Source: Serripes groenlandicus
Lineage: Eukaryota; Mollusca; Bivalvia; Cardiida; Cardiidae
NCBI GenBank assembly: GCA_031761405.1
Contig: JASEVX010000007.1
Coordinates: 62,321,062-62,385,061 of the forward strand
Reading direction: 5' to 3'
Length of the DNA: 64,000 bases
Shown one piece after another: positions 32,101 through 44,100 of the stretch. The stretch's first letter is position 1, and each line of letters begins with the position of its first letter. Position numbers and translations under genes: made by a program. Below the pieces are notes generated by a model. It did not search any database, was not told where the DNA came from, and was given only the letters and a program-made list of their open reading frames with translations.

Positions 32101-35100
32101 AGCCAAGATACCCGTTGGTAGGTGAACTGGCTTCCTTGATAAACTGAAAAGTTATAAGACAAGAGGACTAGATAAATCTAAATGAGAAGGAAACTCCCAG
32201 AACTCTTGTTTGCTAGCTGAACTATGTTGTGGGTACTCAAAAGAATCCCCTGAAAGATTATTTTTAGTACCCGTAAAATGGGATTTTAGGGTCCAATATG
32301 GATTTAACCCTTTCCCTCATATAAATGCTTTCTGATGCCTCTGCAGCAGACAGGTTTTTGAAAACATAGTGACAAAAGAAGAAATTGCTCAAAACGAGCA
32401 ATTTCTCCTTTTGCCACAATGTTTCCACTTTAAGTCATAGTTTATCCATTTAATTATAGAGATTTTCTATATTTTGACAAAATATGTTCAAAGTCGTCTG
32501 CTGCAGAATTGTCGTATGAGGGAAAGGGTTAAGACCATATATATACATACCTTATCTACAGCTCTGGTGACCTTACTTATCCATTTTATTTTTAGGCAAA
32601 TACAAAAAAGGACTCTGATGCCGATTCTGATATTTCCATGGTAACTAAAGATATACGAAAAGAGGCAAATCGCGTAAGAGAGAAAGTTGCTAAAGAATCA
32701 AAAGACGATTCAAATGTATGTTTATTTCAGAGAAAATTGATTACTTATAAAGTTCTTTATCTAAATAAACCCTTTCCCACATACAACAAATCTGCAGCAG
32801 ACAACTTTTGAAACATCTTGACAAAAAAAAGAAGAAAAATCTCTTCGCCCAAAAATGTAATAATTTAATAGTTGAAAACATTCTGCATGTCTGGACCACA
32901 TTTCCTTCCCTTTTAGAACCTAGACAAGAGGTTTTTTTGCTATATACATGCATCTTTGCACAAATGCAACTCTTTTAACCCTTTCCCTCATATAGACGCT
33001 TTCTGACGCCTCTGCAGCAGACAGCTTTTTGAAAACATAGTGACAAAAGAAGAAATTGCACAAAACATGCAATTTCTCCTTTTGACACAATGTTTTCCAC
33101 TTGTTGTCATAGGTTATCCATTCAATTTCGGAGATTTCCTATTTTTTGACAAAAAACGTTCAAAGTCGTCTGCTGCAGAATTGCCGTATGAGGGAAAGGG
33201 TTAAGTTCCAAAAAGGGAAGCCATGACTACCAGTTTTAGCTTGTCTGTAAAACCCGTGGTGTCGTCGTCGTCTGCGTCAACGGAAAACTTTAACCTCACA
33301 TCATACTCAAAAAGAGTTCCAACATTTTCAAATGAAACGTGGGGTACAAATGTTCCTAATGGCTATGAACAATGTCTATACCAAGTCACATAACTTTTGT
33401 TTTAATAATTAAATCAGTAATTCTCCTTTTTCGACTTAGAAAAAACCGAGATAAGTGTTGGCGATCATTTTCTTATTAAAGTATTTCGAATGACCCAACT
33501 GGGAATCAAACCCTGGTTTCCTTCTCTCAATGCAGACATTTTATTTACTTCACCAGGATGGCGGTTTGATTTTCTAAAGGTGTCAGAAAGTGTCTGTTTG
33601 TGGGAAAGTTAGGTTTTAATACACATGTACTTGAATCTAGAGCTTCTAATAATTCTGTTTTGCAGATTTCCCCTAATTCTCGGAAAAGTGAGTTATCAAG
33701 TAAACAGACAAACAATATGTCTTTTTCTGAGCCTTCAAGTTCTGAGGAATCTGATTTCAATGAGGACAAGTTAAAAAATAATACAAAAGGGAAACCTCCT
33801 CATCCCTTAAATCAAGGGCAGAGACCTGAAGACAGTAAAGGAGGAAAGGCACAGAAAAAGAAAACTGGTACTATACCTGGACCCAACTCGGTTCAAAGTG
33901 CTGGAGGTACTGGAGGTTTGAAGAGAAAAGCCACTGATTCAAGTGACTCAGATGAGGACAATGAGTCATCAGCCTTATTTTCCCCAAGAAAAAGAGTGAA
34001 ATTTTCTGGGCAAATGGAAACCACGGGTAAACGGCTGCCTAATGGGAGTTTAGAAGCAGCTTTCTCAAAAAAGACTGCTGCCGCCAAACCAATGGGGAAA
34101 AGGAAGGCTTCTTCTGGATCAGAATCTAACTCAGGAACAAGTAGTTCTTCTAGTTCAGACTTGGATTCCGACTCCAACACAGAAATGAAAGTAAAAGCAA
34201 TCCGTAAAGATAATGTTACATCACCCAAGAAACAAATTAAATATAACAGTCCTAAGCAAAAGACAATCAGATCAAATTCTGATTCTGACACGGATAGATC
34301 AAGAAATGTTGCTCGAAACAGTACAGCGAAAACACCTGAAAGAAGGAAAGATGATGGCAGAAATACAAGTAGTTCAAGTTCATCTTCTTCAGATAGCAAT
34401 TCAGAATCTGATACGGACAGTCCAAGGGTAAAATCCCCACAAAAATATACTTCAGGTACTGGACAACAAGAGAAACATAAACAAGGCAGTAGCACTGTGA
34501 ATGCTAAAGTTAATAGAAACCAAGAAAAAAGTAAAGAATCTGCTTCTAGTAGTAGTGAGATGTCAAGTTCTAGTTCTAGATCTGGATCAGATTCTGAAGA
34601 TAGTGAATTGGAGTTCGTTGTTAAAAACAAGCAAAATGTGTCGCCTGGCACAAATTCTGGGGCGCAGAGTGCGTCAAGTTCGAGGTTAAATGAAGGAAAA
34701 GCTGGTGACACTGGCAAAAATGATTATTCAAAAAACACTTTCGGAAATAGTGGGAAAACCTTAAACGACAAAGAAAATACAGATTCAAGTGGTTCAGTCT
34801 CGAGTTTATCTGATACAGAATCTGAGGCCAAAGATATTTCAAACGAATCTGGGGACAAGGTGGATGCTACAGAAGTGAAACAGTCGAGAGATGTTTCGGG
34901 ATCTGAATTGGATTCATCAACTAGGTCTAGTGTTATATCCTTTAAGAACGCATCAACACTTTCCTTTGCTGCTTCAGATATTTATACAAGAGAAGATAGT
35001 GACGAAGACCAAGGTTTATTAGCCAACCAAGCAAAAACACTTCAGAATGAAGGAAGTCACAAAACAAGTGCAAGGTATGGTTTAACTCTGTCCCCCATTT

Positions 35101-38100
35101 TGAACGTGTTTTAAGCAGACATCTACAATTAGCAATTACACTTTTTATACGCCGCCGAAGGTTGTAACTTAGTCTCTGTAGCGGATTGATATTGCAGCCT
35201 TGTGAACGCAACTCCTCCTATGTTTCTGACCGAATCTTTTCAAAACTTGGTCAATGTCATTACTATAATGGGTAGATGTGCATGAAGCGGTGATTTTCCA
35301 GTTCATTGATTTTTGCAGGATTTTTGTCCCTTGAAACTTAGTCTCTGTACCTGATTGATATTGCAGCCTTGTGAACGCAACTCTTTCTACATTTCTGACT
35401 GAATCTTTTCAAAACTTGGTCAATATCATTACTATAATGGGTAGATGTGCATGAAGCAGGGATTTTCCGGTTCAGCAATTTTTGCAATAGTTATGCCTTT
35501 CGAAACTTGGTCTCTAGCATATTCACTTGAAAACGCAACTCAAGTTTCCAAACAGGTAGAAGTGCATAAAGCAGGGATTATCCGGTAGAGTGATTTTTGC
35601 AAGAGTTATGTTCAGAAGGAAAAAAGGATACATATCGACACTGCCATTTGACCTACTTTCATATCGGAAGCGTCTATAGGGTTCTATCTCTGTTTATATG
35701 TATCCTATTTTCTTTAGTTAATACCAAAGTCAGCTAGGCTGGTAAGCAGAGTAAGACTTTCAACTCTGAACAAGTGTGGATAAACTGTTTTGCTCAAGGA
35801 AACACCCGGCTGCCCCTGCAGGGATCGAACCTACTACCCAGGCAACCTAGGCTTTAAGTGTAACCATTATTGTATCACCTCATGCACCTTAACCCTTTCC
35901 CTCATATAGACGCTTAATGACGCCTCTGCAGTAGATGGCTTTTTGAAAACATAGTGACAAAAAAAGAAATTGCACAAAATTTCTCCTTTTGCCACAATGT
36001 TTTCCACTTTTTGTCATAGGTTATCCATTCAACTATGGAGATTTTCTATGTTTTGACAAAATACGTTGTCTGCTGCAGAATTGCTGTATGAGGGAAAGGG
36101 TTAAGGTAAATGATACCGCAAGACACTGATGTAAAATCCCAGGCAAAATAAATATAGTTATTTTACAGTGGACCTTTCGTGTCATGTTTTGTAGGTTTCA
36201 ACCCCCTAAAGATCTAATTGAACCTGAAATCAAGAATATTCTGAGCGAAGATTACTTGGCAGGAAATCAGTTGTTTCTGATCAGGGCTCCAGCTAAAGTA
36301 AGTACATAATGCCTTCTTTACTTACCTCTGTAACCCTTTCCTACTTACTAAAACCTTGAGCAGTTTTGAGATCACCTCAGTCCTGAGCCGAAGACTCAAG
36401 GTGAACTATTCTATTTTCCACCGTCTGTTGTCCATCGTCTGTTTGCCAGACAGTGGTTAACAATAAGCTTCATGTGACATCACAAAAGGGGCTATATGTC
36501 AAACTTTATGATTCCACGTTTGAAAATGTTTGTCTGATTAAGATTTTTTAGTAGCAATGTTTTCCTTTAGTGACCATCTACAATTATTGAATACACAAAT
36601 TGTTCAAGCCGTTTTGATAGCTGGCTTAATCAGAAATAGGGAAAATTAACTTTTAGCTTCAAGCAACATCTCCTAAACCACATGACCAAATGTAACCAAA
36701 CTGTTCAGCAATGTTCCTTTGGTGGTTCTCTTTGTACTTGTTCAAAGATTTAAATTATGTTTAGAAATTCTTCTCCTCTGAATTTCATTTTCTGATCCCA
36801 AATTAAATTTGGTAGAAATGTTTTTTGTGTGACTCTCTACAAAATGTGTTCAAACCATATTAACCCTTTCCCTCATATGACAATTCTGCAGCAGACGACT
36901 TTAAACAAATTTTGTCAAAAAATAGAAAATTGAATGGATATCCTATGACAAAAAGTGGAAAACATTGTGGAAAAAGGAGAAATTGCACGTTTACTGCAGA
37001 GGCGTCAGAAAGTGGCTATATGAGGGAAAGGGTTAATTGGGTGAAAACCATGGCGTCCAAGCGGCTTCAGAAAAGGGGATAAATGCTAAAACTTAAAAAT
37101 TATATTCTTATGAAAGTGCTTGACTGATTTTAAGATGATGTAGTAGAAATTTTCCATAATTGATTTTCTACAAAAGTTGTTCCAGCACTTATGATTATGA
37201 TTATTATTACTTATGATTTGTTGAAAATTATAGCAACCAGGCAGCATCAGAAAATGGGTAAGTGGACTTGTAACCTCAAAAGACAAACCACTGGACTTGG
37301 CAGGAATGTTCCTTTGGGCATCCTCTTACAAAATTGTTCAAAGATTGAATGCCTCTTTCCTAATGTCATTTGTTATTAACCCTTTCCCTCATATAGACGC
37401 TTTCTGATGCCTCTGCAGCAGACGGCTTTTTGAAAACATAGTGACAAAAGAAGAAATGCACAAAACGTGCAATTTCTCCTTTTGCCACAATGTTTTCCAC
37501 TTTTTAGCTCGCCTATTCGAAGAAATAGGGGAGCTTATGTTATCACCCCGGCGTCCGCGTTGGTGTTGGTGTTGGCGTCCGCGTTGCCAGCTTGGTCAAA
37601 CCTTTGCGTGCAATGCCTTTTCTCAGACACTGTGTATGCTGTTGCTTTGAAACTTCACACACTTATTCAGGATCATTAGGGGACCTTGTATGTCAAGTCC
37701 CATAACTCTGGAATGGATTTTGACTGAATTGTGCCCCTTTTTGGACTTAGAAATTGGGTCAAACCTTTGCGTGCAAGGCCTTTTCTCAGACACTGTGTAT
37801 GCTGTTGCTTTCAAACTTCACACACTTATTCAGGGTCATTAGGGGACCTTGTATGTCAAGTCCCATAACTCTGGAATGGATTTTGACTGAATTGTGCCCC
37901 TTTTTCGACTTAGAATTTTGGTCAAACCTTTGCGTGCAAGGCCTTTTCTCAGACACTGTGTATGCTGTTGCTTTGAAACTTCACACACTTATTCAGGATC
38001 ATTAGGGGACCTTGTATGTCAAGTCCCATAACTCTGGAATGGATTTTGACTGAATTGTGCCCCTTTTTGGACTTAGAAATTGGGTCAAACCTTTGCGTGC

Positions 38101-41100
38101 AAGGCCTTTTCTCAGACACTGTGTATGCTGTTGCTTTCAAACTTCACACACTTATTCAGGGTCATTAGGGGACTTGTATGTCAAGTCCCATAACTCTGGA
38201 ATGGATTTTGACTGAATTGTGCCCCTTTTTCGACTTAGAATTTTGGTCAAACCTTTGCGTGCAAGGCCTTTTCTCAGACACTGTGTATGCTGTTGCTTTG
38301 AAACTTCACACACTTATTCAGGATCATTAGGGGACCTTGTATGGCGTTGGTATAAGCGTTGCCAGGTTAAGATTTGCATGCAAGTATTGAAAATTTGTGA
38401 TATCTTGCAATAAATAATAGTGTGTGGTTTTATCTGATACTGATACTGTAAGTCTTCGGTATTATGTTCACTATTGGCATACATCGTATATAAACCAATT
38501 TACAGATTTAAAAGGCCTGTATGGACTTGGTTAACATTTGCATGGAAGTATTGAAAAGGTGTATTATCTTGCAATAGGTGATACTGTGTGACTACCTAAT
38601 GCTATAACTGTTCTGAAGTAGGCCCTGATAGACGATGGCCCTGATAGGCGAGCTATATTGTCCTCCGACAACTCTTGTTGTCATAGGTTATCCATATCCA
38701 TTCAATTATGGAGATTTTCTATGTTTTGACAAAATATGTTCAAAGTCATCTGCTGCCGAATTGTCGTATGAGGGAAAGGGTTAAGCTGTTTCATTTACAG
38801 AATTCACTCCTTGCAGCTTCATTCCAACCCTTGATCCTATTTTAGCAGTTACACATAAGCTACTAAACCATTACTCTGGCAATTCATTTAGAGCCATCTT
38901 GGCCCTTTTATTGTGTCAGCTACCTACCACATTGACCAGATCAAAGTCATTGGTCATTGGCAGGTAACAGATTCTTTCCTTCTGACAACATTTTAATTAT
39001 ATGTCATTTCTTTACAGCTTCGGCTTGAGAATTGTGTGTTTGAAAAGCAAAGAATAAGTTTGGATGGATCTTCAACATTACATGACAAGGTATGATAACT
39101 ATTATCTAGTCCATTACAGGATGCACCAGTTTTATGTTTTTCAAACTATAACACTTTCCCACTTGCAGACACTTTTGTATGTACATATGTGCATGCTCTT
39201 GTATGATATTAAAGATGTCTTATTATCGTTGTGCATGCATGCATTTACAATTTTCTTCATACAACATTTCCTCTGAAAAGAGAGTAAATCATGAATTAAC
39301 TTCATAGGAAGCATCCTTTCAATGGTCTTTTCTTTGGAATCCAAAACAAACTTAAAACATCTTCTAATCAAAAACTATCTAGTTGATTTTCAAATAATTT
39401 TGTATAAATGTTCCATGGGTGTGACCTATGATCAGATTCCTCCAGGCTGTGTTAATTGGTTGAAAAACTTGGCGCCCATAGGCCAGGCCTGTTTTGCAGA
39501 ATATAGATTTAATGAAAACTTTTAACTTCTTCTGAAAGTATCTGGTCGATTTTCAAATATTTTTTATAGAATTTGTTGTATATTGGTGTGTGTTGGTTAC
39601 TAAACATGTTACATAATGTGTAATGTTAAGTTTTGTATTACAGAATTCTGATACAGAGTACACTGTGGATGTCAATCCAAATCCATCAAAAGAAGTAAGT
39701 ATATCACAGATGACTAGATAAGGGGTAGTAAACTCAATATCTCTTTAACGCTTTCCCACATACAGCAAATCTGCAGCAGAGGACTTCGAAAAAACATACC
39801 CAAATCTATTAGAAACTCCCTTTAAATGAATGAGTACCAACACCATAGGGTTTGAGTGTCAAATAAGGGTTTTATAACATGTGAAATGCCCCTTATCTAG
39901 AGCTCTAGACAGCGGCCACATATGAGACATATTTGATTTTCCAAGATCCATTCGTGACCTTCATGCCCTATATGCTTTAGGTACCATTCTTTTGAGTACT
40001 AACTTAAACTGCAATCGGTTTATGAGTAATAAATATTGTGGATCAAAGACAGCTTACTACAATCAAACTAGGATGTAATTCCAAAACTGGAAAATTTATA
40101 ACATGTGTTTGCTAAGAGTTTTTGAAGTCATCATTGGAAAAGTTAGCATATACATACTATCAACCAGATTAAATGTGTTCATGTACAAAATCTAACCTAC
40201 TATTTAACAAAACTCTGAACATCATGGTTTATATTACAATTACCTTATGAGACAACTTAACCCTTTCCCACATACAACAAATTTGCAGAAGACGACTTTG
40301 AAAACACAATAATATGGAAAATCTCCGTAAATGAAAAGATTCTTATTGAATAGAATTGATTTTTTTTTCTTTTGTCACAAAGTTTTCAAATGTCGTCTGC
40401 TGCAGAGGTGTCAGAAAGCGTCTACATGAGGGAAATGGTTTAGAGGCTAGGTCACTAGGTCAACAGTTAGAAAAGTCTTTTGAACACAATAAATGCTTTT
40501 TACCACTTGAAGTATTTATAATCAACTTGTTCCAGTTATTGAGAAAATGTGCATGAAGAGTGCATATTTCTGCCATACTCATTTTATTTGAACTGCCAGT
40601 ATCTGCATCACAGTAAACTGCTATCGGGAAGGTGTATGGTTTTGTTTTAACCCTTTCTCACATATGATATAACAATTTTGCAGCAAATGACAATATATTG
40701 ACAAAAATCTTTAAAAACTCAATAAATGAGGGTACAACTATTAAATAGAGTTAAAAAACACTGTGGTGAAAGAAGAAACATTTCTCCTTTTGTCACAGTG
40801 TTTTCAAAAGTCGTCTGCTGCAGATTTGTTCTATATCGGAATGGTTAAGACAAATTTGGTGATTATTGCTCTCTTGTTGAATTTCAGGTTAAGAATTGGA
40901 GATCAGTTGTGCTGTCTAAACATGGTTCACATGTTGCTCTGTCATTTGGTAAGTATTAACCCTTTCCCTCATATAGACGCTTTTTGACGCCTCTGCAGTA
41001 GACAGCTTTTTGAAAACATAGTAACAAAAGAAGAAATTGCACAAAACGTGCAATTTCTCCTTTTGTCACAATGTTTTCCACTTTAAGTCATAGGTTATCC

Positions 41101-44100
41101 ATTCAATTATAGAGATTTTCCATTATTTGACAAAATTTGTTCAAAGTCATCTGCTGCAGAATTGCCGTATGAGGGAAAGGGTTAAGTATGGATACAACCA
41201 TAATCACAAGTGAATACAGTTCTATTTCATCTTGTGCAATCCTATTTTGACCTTTTGTAATAATGTTTGTGTCACCCTGCGTAGCATGGTAGGCACTTAG
41301 GGATTACTTTTTTTTCGTACGGCGTCTGTCTGTCTGTCACACTTTTTCAACACTCTATTAATGAGCAGGTGCAGGTGACACACATGCTCCGCGGAGCACT
41401 CCATTCTAGTTTGGTAATAAGTACCCTAAAAAAAGTGTTCTACTGTTTAATGATTATAGTAAGTTGTCGGTTGTCCTTTGTCTGTTCATATCTTCTTCTA
41501 TGAGGCTAATGGTCCAATTTCAATATTATTTCACAGGAACTTCCCTCAGGTGGCCTCATCTAAAATTGGTCCCAACATTTCAGCTCCACTGCACTTGAAA
41601 GCTGATGTGTTAAAAAAAAATACCTGGCTAGGGGACAAGGCAGGTTTTTCCTAATATGTATAAAGTTAAAAACATTTTCTGATGTAGCTTTCATCATATG
41701 TTCAAAATCAGGTGAGCTAAAAAAGATCATTATGGGATTTTTGTCCTTGCTATCCTATCACAACGAGGTTGTTGAGGGGATATAGGAATCGGCCTGTACG
41801 TATATCACAGCGCCGTCATTGCTCTAGCTACTTTATTTCTTATCTGATGGTCGTGAAACTTCTCACATATGTTCACAAGCATCGTCTCTTGTACTAGTTT
41901 GCATTTCATGACTGAGTTAAAGCAGAATGATATGGGAATTCTAGCCAAGATTGATTTTCTCACAAGTTGACTTTTACTCTTTTTTTTTGTCCAGGACAAC
42001 GACTGGCAGGTCAGATGTACATTAAGAGGACAGGTCCTAGTCTTAGCAAGGTTCATTACAACAAACAGCCACATATAAATCATACAGTCACCGAGCGTAC
42101 CAGGCAACCCTTATCTCCATTTGGAAACGGTAAATAGTTTTGTATTGCGTACCTTGTCAGGGTGACACATAGAGGATATTTCATGAGTGTTTACTTATTA
42201 TAACTTTAAAAAACAAGTTTATAAGATGATATGCCGCGAGCATCATATTCAGCTTAGATAACAAGTTTATTAAAAAGGATCACTTCTCTGTTGTCAGTCT
42301 GTAACACACTGATAGGGATCACTTCTCTGTTGCCAGTCTGTCACACACTGATAGAGATCACTTCTCTGTTGTCAGTCTGTCACACACTGATAGGGATCAC
42401 TTCTCTGTTGTCAGTCTGTCACACACTGATAGGGATCACTTCTCTGTTGTCAGTCTGTCACACAATGATAGGGATCACTTCTCTGTTGTCAGTCTGTCAC
42501 ACACTGATAGGGATCACTTCTCTGTTGTCAGTCTGTCACACACTGATAGAGATCACTTCTCTGTTGTCAGTCTGTCACACACTGATAGTGATCATTTCTC
42601 TGTTGTCAGTCTGTCACACACTGATAGGGATCATTTCTCTGTTGTCAGTCACCCACTGATAGGGATCAGTTCTCTGCCGTTAGTCTGTCACACACTGATA
42701 GGGATCATGTCTCTGTTAGTCTGTCACACCGAAAAGGATCACTTCTCTGTTGTTAGTCTGTCACACACCGATAGGGGTCATTTCTCTATTGTCAGTCTGT
42801 CCCACCCCAATAGGGATCATTTCTCTGTTGTCAGTCTGTCACACTATCACTTACTGACATATTAGCAGACAACACCTTCTCAACGCTGTGGGAGAGTGGT
42901 TAGTGTCAGGGATCTGGCATTGGGTTTGAAACCCCACCACGGCCATGGTGGGCAAGGCACATTTCCAAGCCTATTACTGGTTTCTTTACGCAGGGATCAC
43001 GAATAAATTAACTATTGCTGTCATATAACTGAAATAAAGTTGAAAATTGTGTAAAACCCCAAATCAAAGCTTCTGTTGTCTGTTTGAATGTGGTTTATAT
43101 TGTTCATGTTTCTTGATTTTGCTTTGGCTGTCTATAAGGCAAGAGCTGACACTTAGGAGTCACTAATCCAGTGTCTTTCGTCTGTCACATTTTGAGGGAC
43201 CGCCTCAGTGGTGTATCGGAAGAGCGTCTGCCTACAAACCACAGATGCTATTGCTTTGAAACTTCAAACACTTATTGGAAATCATCAAATTACCTTGCAG
43301 GACAAGTCCCAAAACTCTATATCAGATCTTGACACAATTATGCCCCTTTTTTGGCTTAGAAATTTTGGTTAAAGTTTTGCATGCAAGGCTTTTTAGCTCA
43401 CCTATGCACGAAGTGCAAGGTGAGCTATTGTGATCACATTTTGTCCGGCGTCCGTCCGTCGTGCGTCGTCAACATTTCAGCTTGTTAACACTCTACAGGC
43501 TACATTTTGCATCCAATCTTCATGAAAGTGTATCAGAACATTCATCTCCGTAAAATCTTGGACAAGTTCAAAACTGGGCCATATGAGGTCAAAAACAAGT
43601 TCACTAGGTCAAATTGAAGTGAAATCTTGTTAACACTCTGGAGGCCACATTTTCAACTTGAGCATGTTGAAACTTTATCAGAATGTTTGTCTTGATGATA
43701 TGTAGGTCAAGTTCGAACATGGGTCATGTCGGGTCAAAAAGTAGGTCACTAGGTCAAATTGAAGGAAAATCTTGTTAACACTCCAGAGGCCGCAATTTTT
43801 GCTTCAGCAGTTTGAAATTATGTCAGAATGTTTGTGTTTAAAATATCTAGGTCAAGTTCGAATATGGGTCATGCCGGGTCAAAAACTAGGTCACTAGGCC
43901 AAATTGAGGGGAAATCTTGTTAACACTGTAGAAGCTGCATTTTTTGCTTCAGCAGCTTGAAATTTAGTCAGAATGTTGAGCTGAATGATATCTAGGTCAA
44001 GTTCGAATACCGGTCATGTCGGGTTAAAAACTAGGTCACTAGGCCATATTGAAGGGAAATCTTGTTAACACTGTAGAAGCTGCATTTTTTGCTTCAGCAG

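Larger units (their letters stand above)
37376..38784 (+). mobile_element. TTAA MITE split by a tandem-array element
   Basis: The left half runs 37376-37505 (TTAACCCTTTCCCTCATATA to TTTTCCACTTTTT) and the right half 38678-38784 (TTGTCATAGGTTATCC to GAGGGAAAGGGTTAA). Other copies read straight across this join. A 1.17-kb element lies between. POLR1G intron 4. Confidence 0.88.

Noticed and set aside
33600..33665. ATG at 33600 as the start of the 504-codon Ser-rich frame
   Set aside because: A clear acceptor TTTTGCAG at 33658-33665 lies inside this frame, and upstream exons at 29162 and 32596 join in phase, so the frame before 33666 is intron.
33893..34717. 274-codon minus-strand frame rich in Leu, Ser and Glu
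   Set aside because: It is the antisense of the Ser/Asp/Lys-rich POLR1G exon 3; codon bias of the sense strand keeps it open.
37623..38140. Two identical 63-codon minus-strand frames
   Set aside because: They fall in the 326-bp higher-order repeat and have no coding features.
42291..42659. 122-codon frame of a 13-residue repeat
   Set aside because: By-product of the 39-bp minisatellite in a POLR1G intron.
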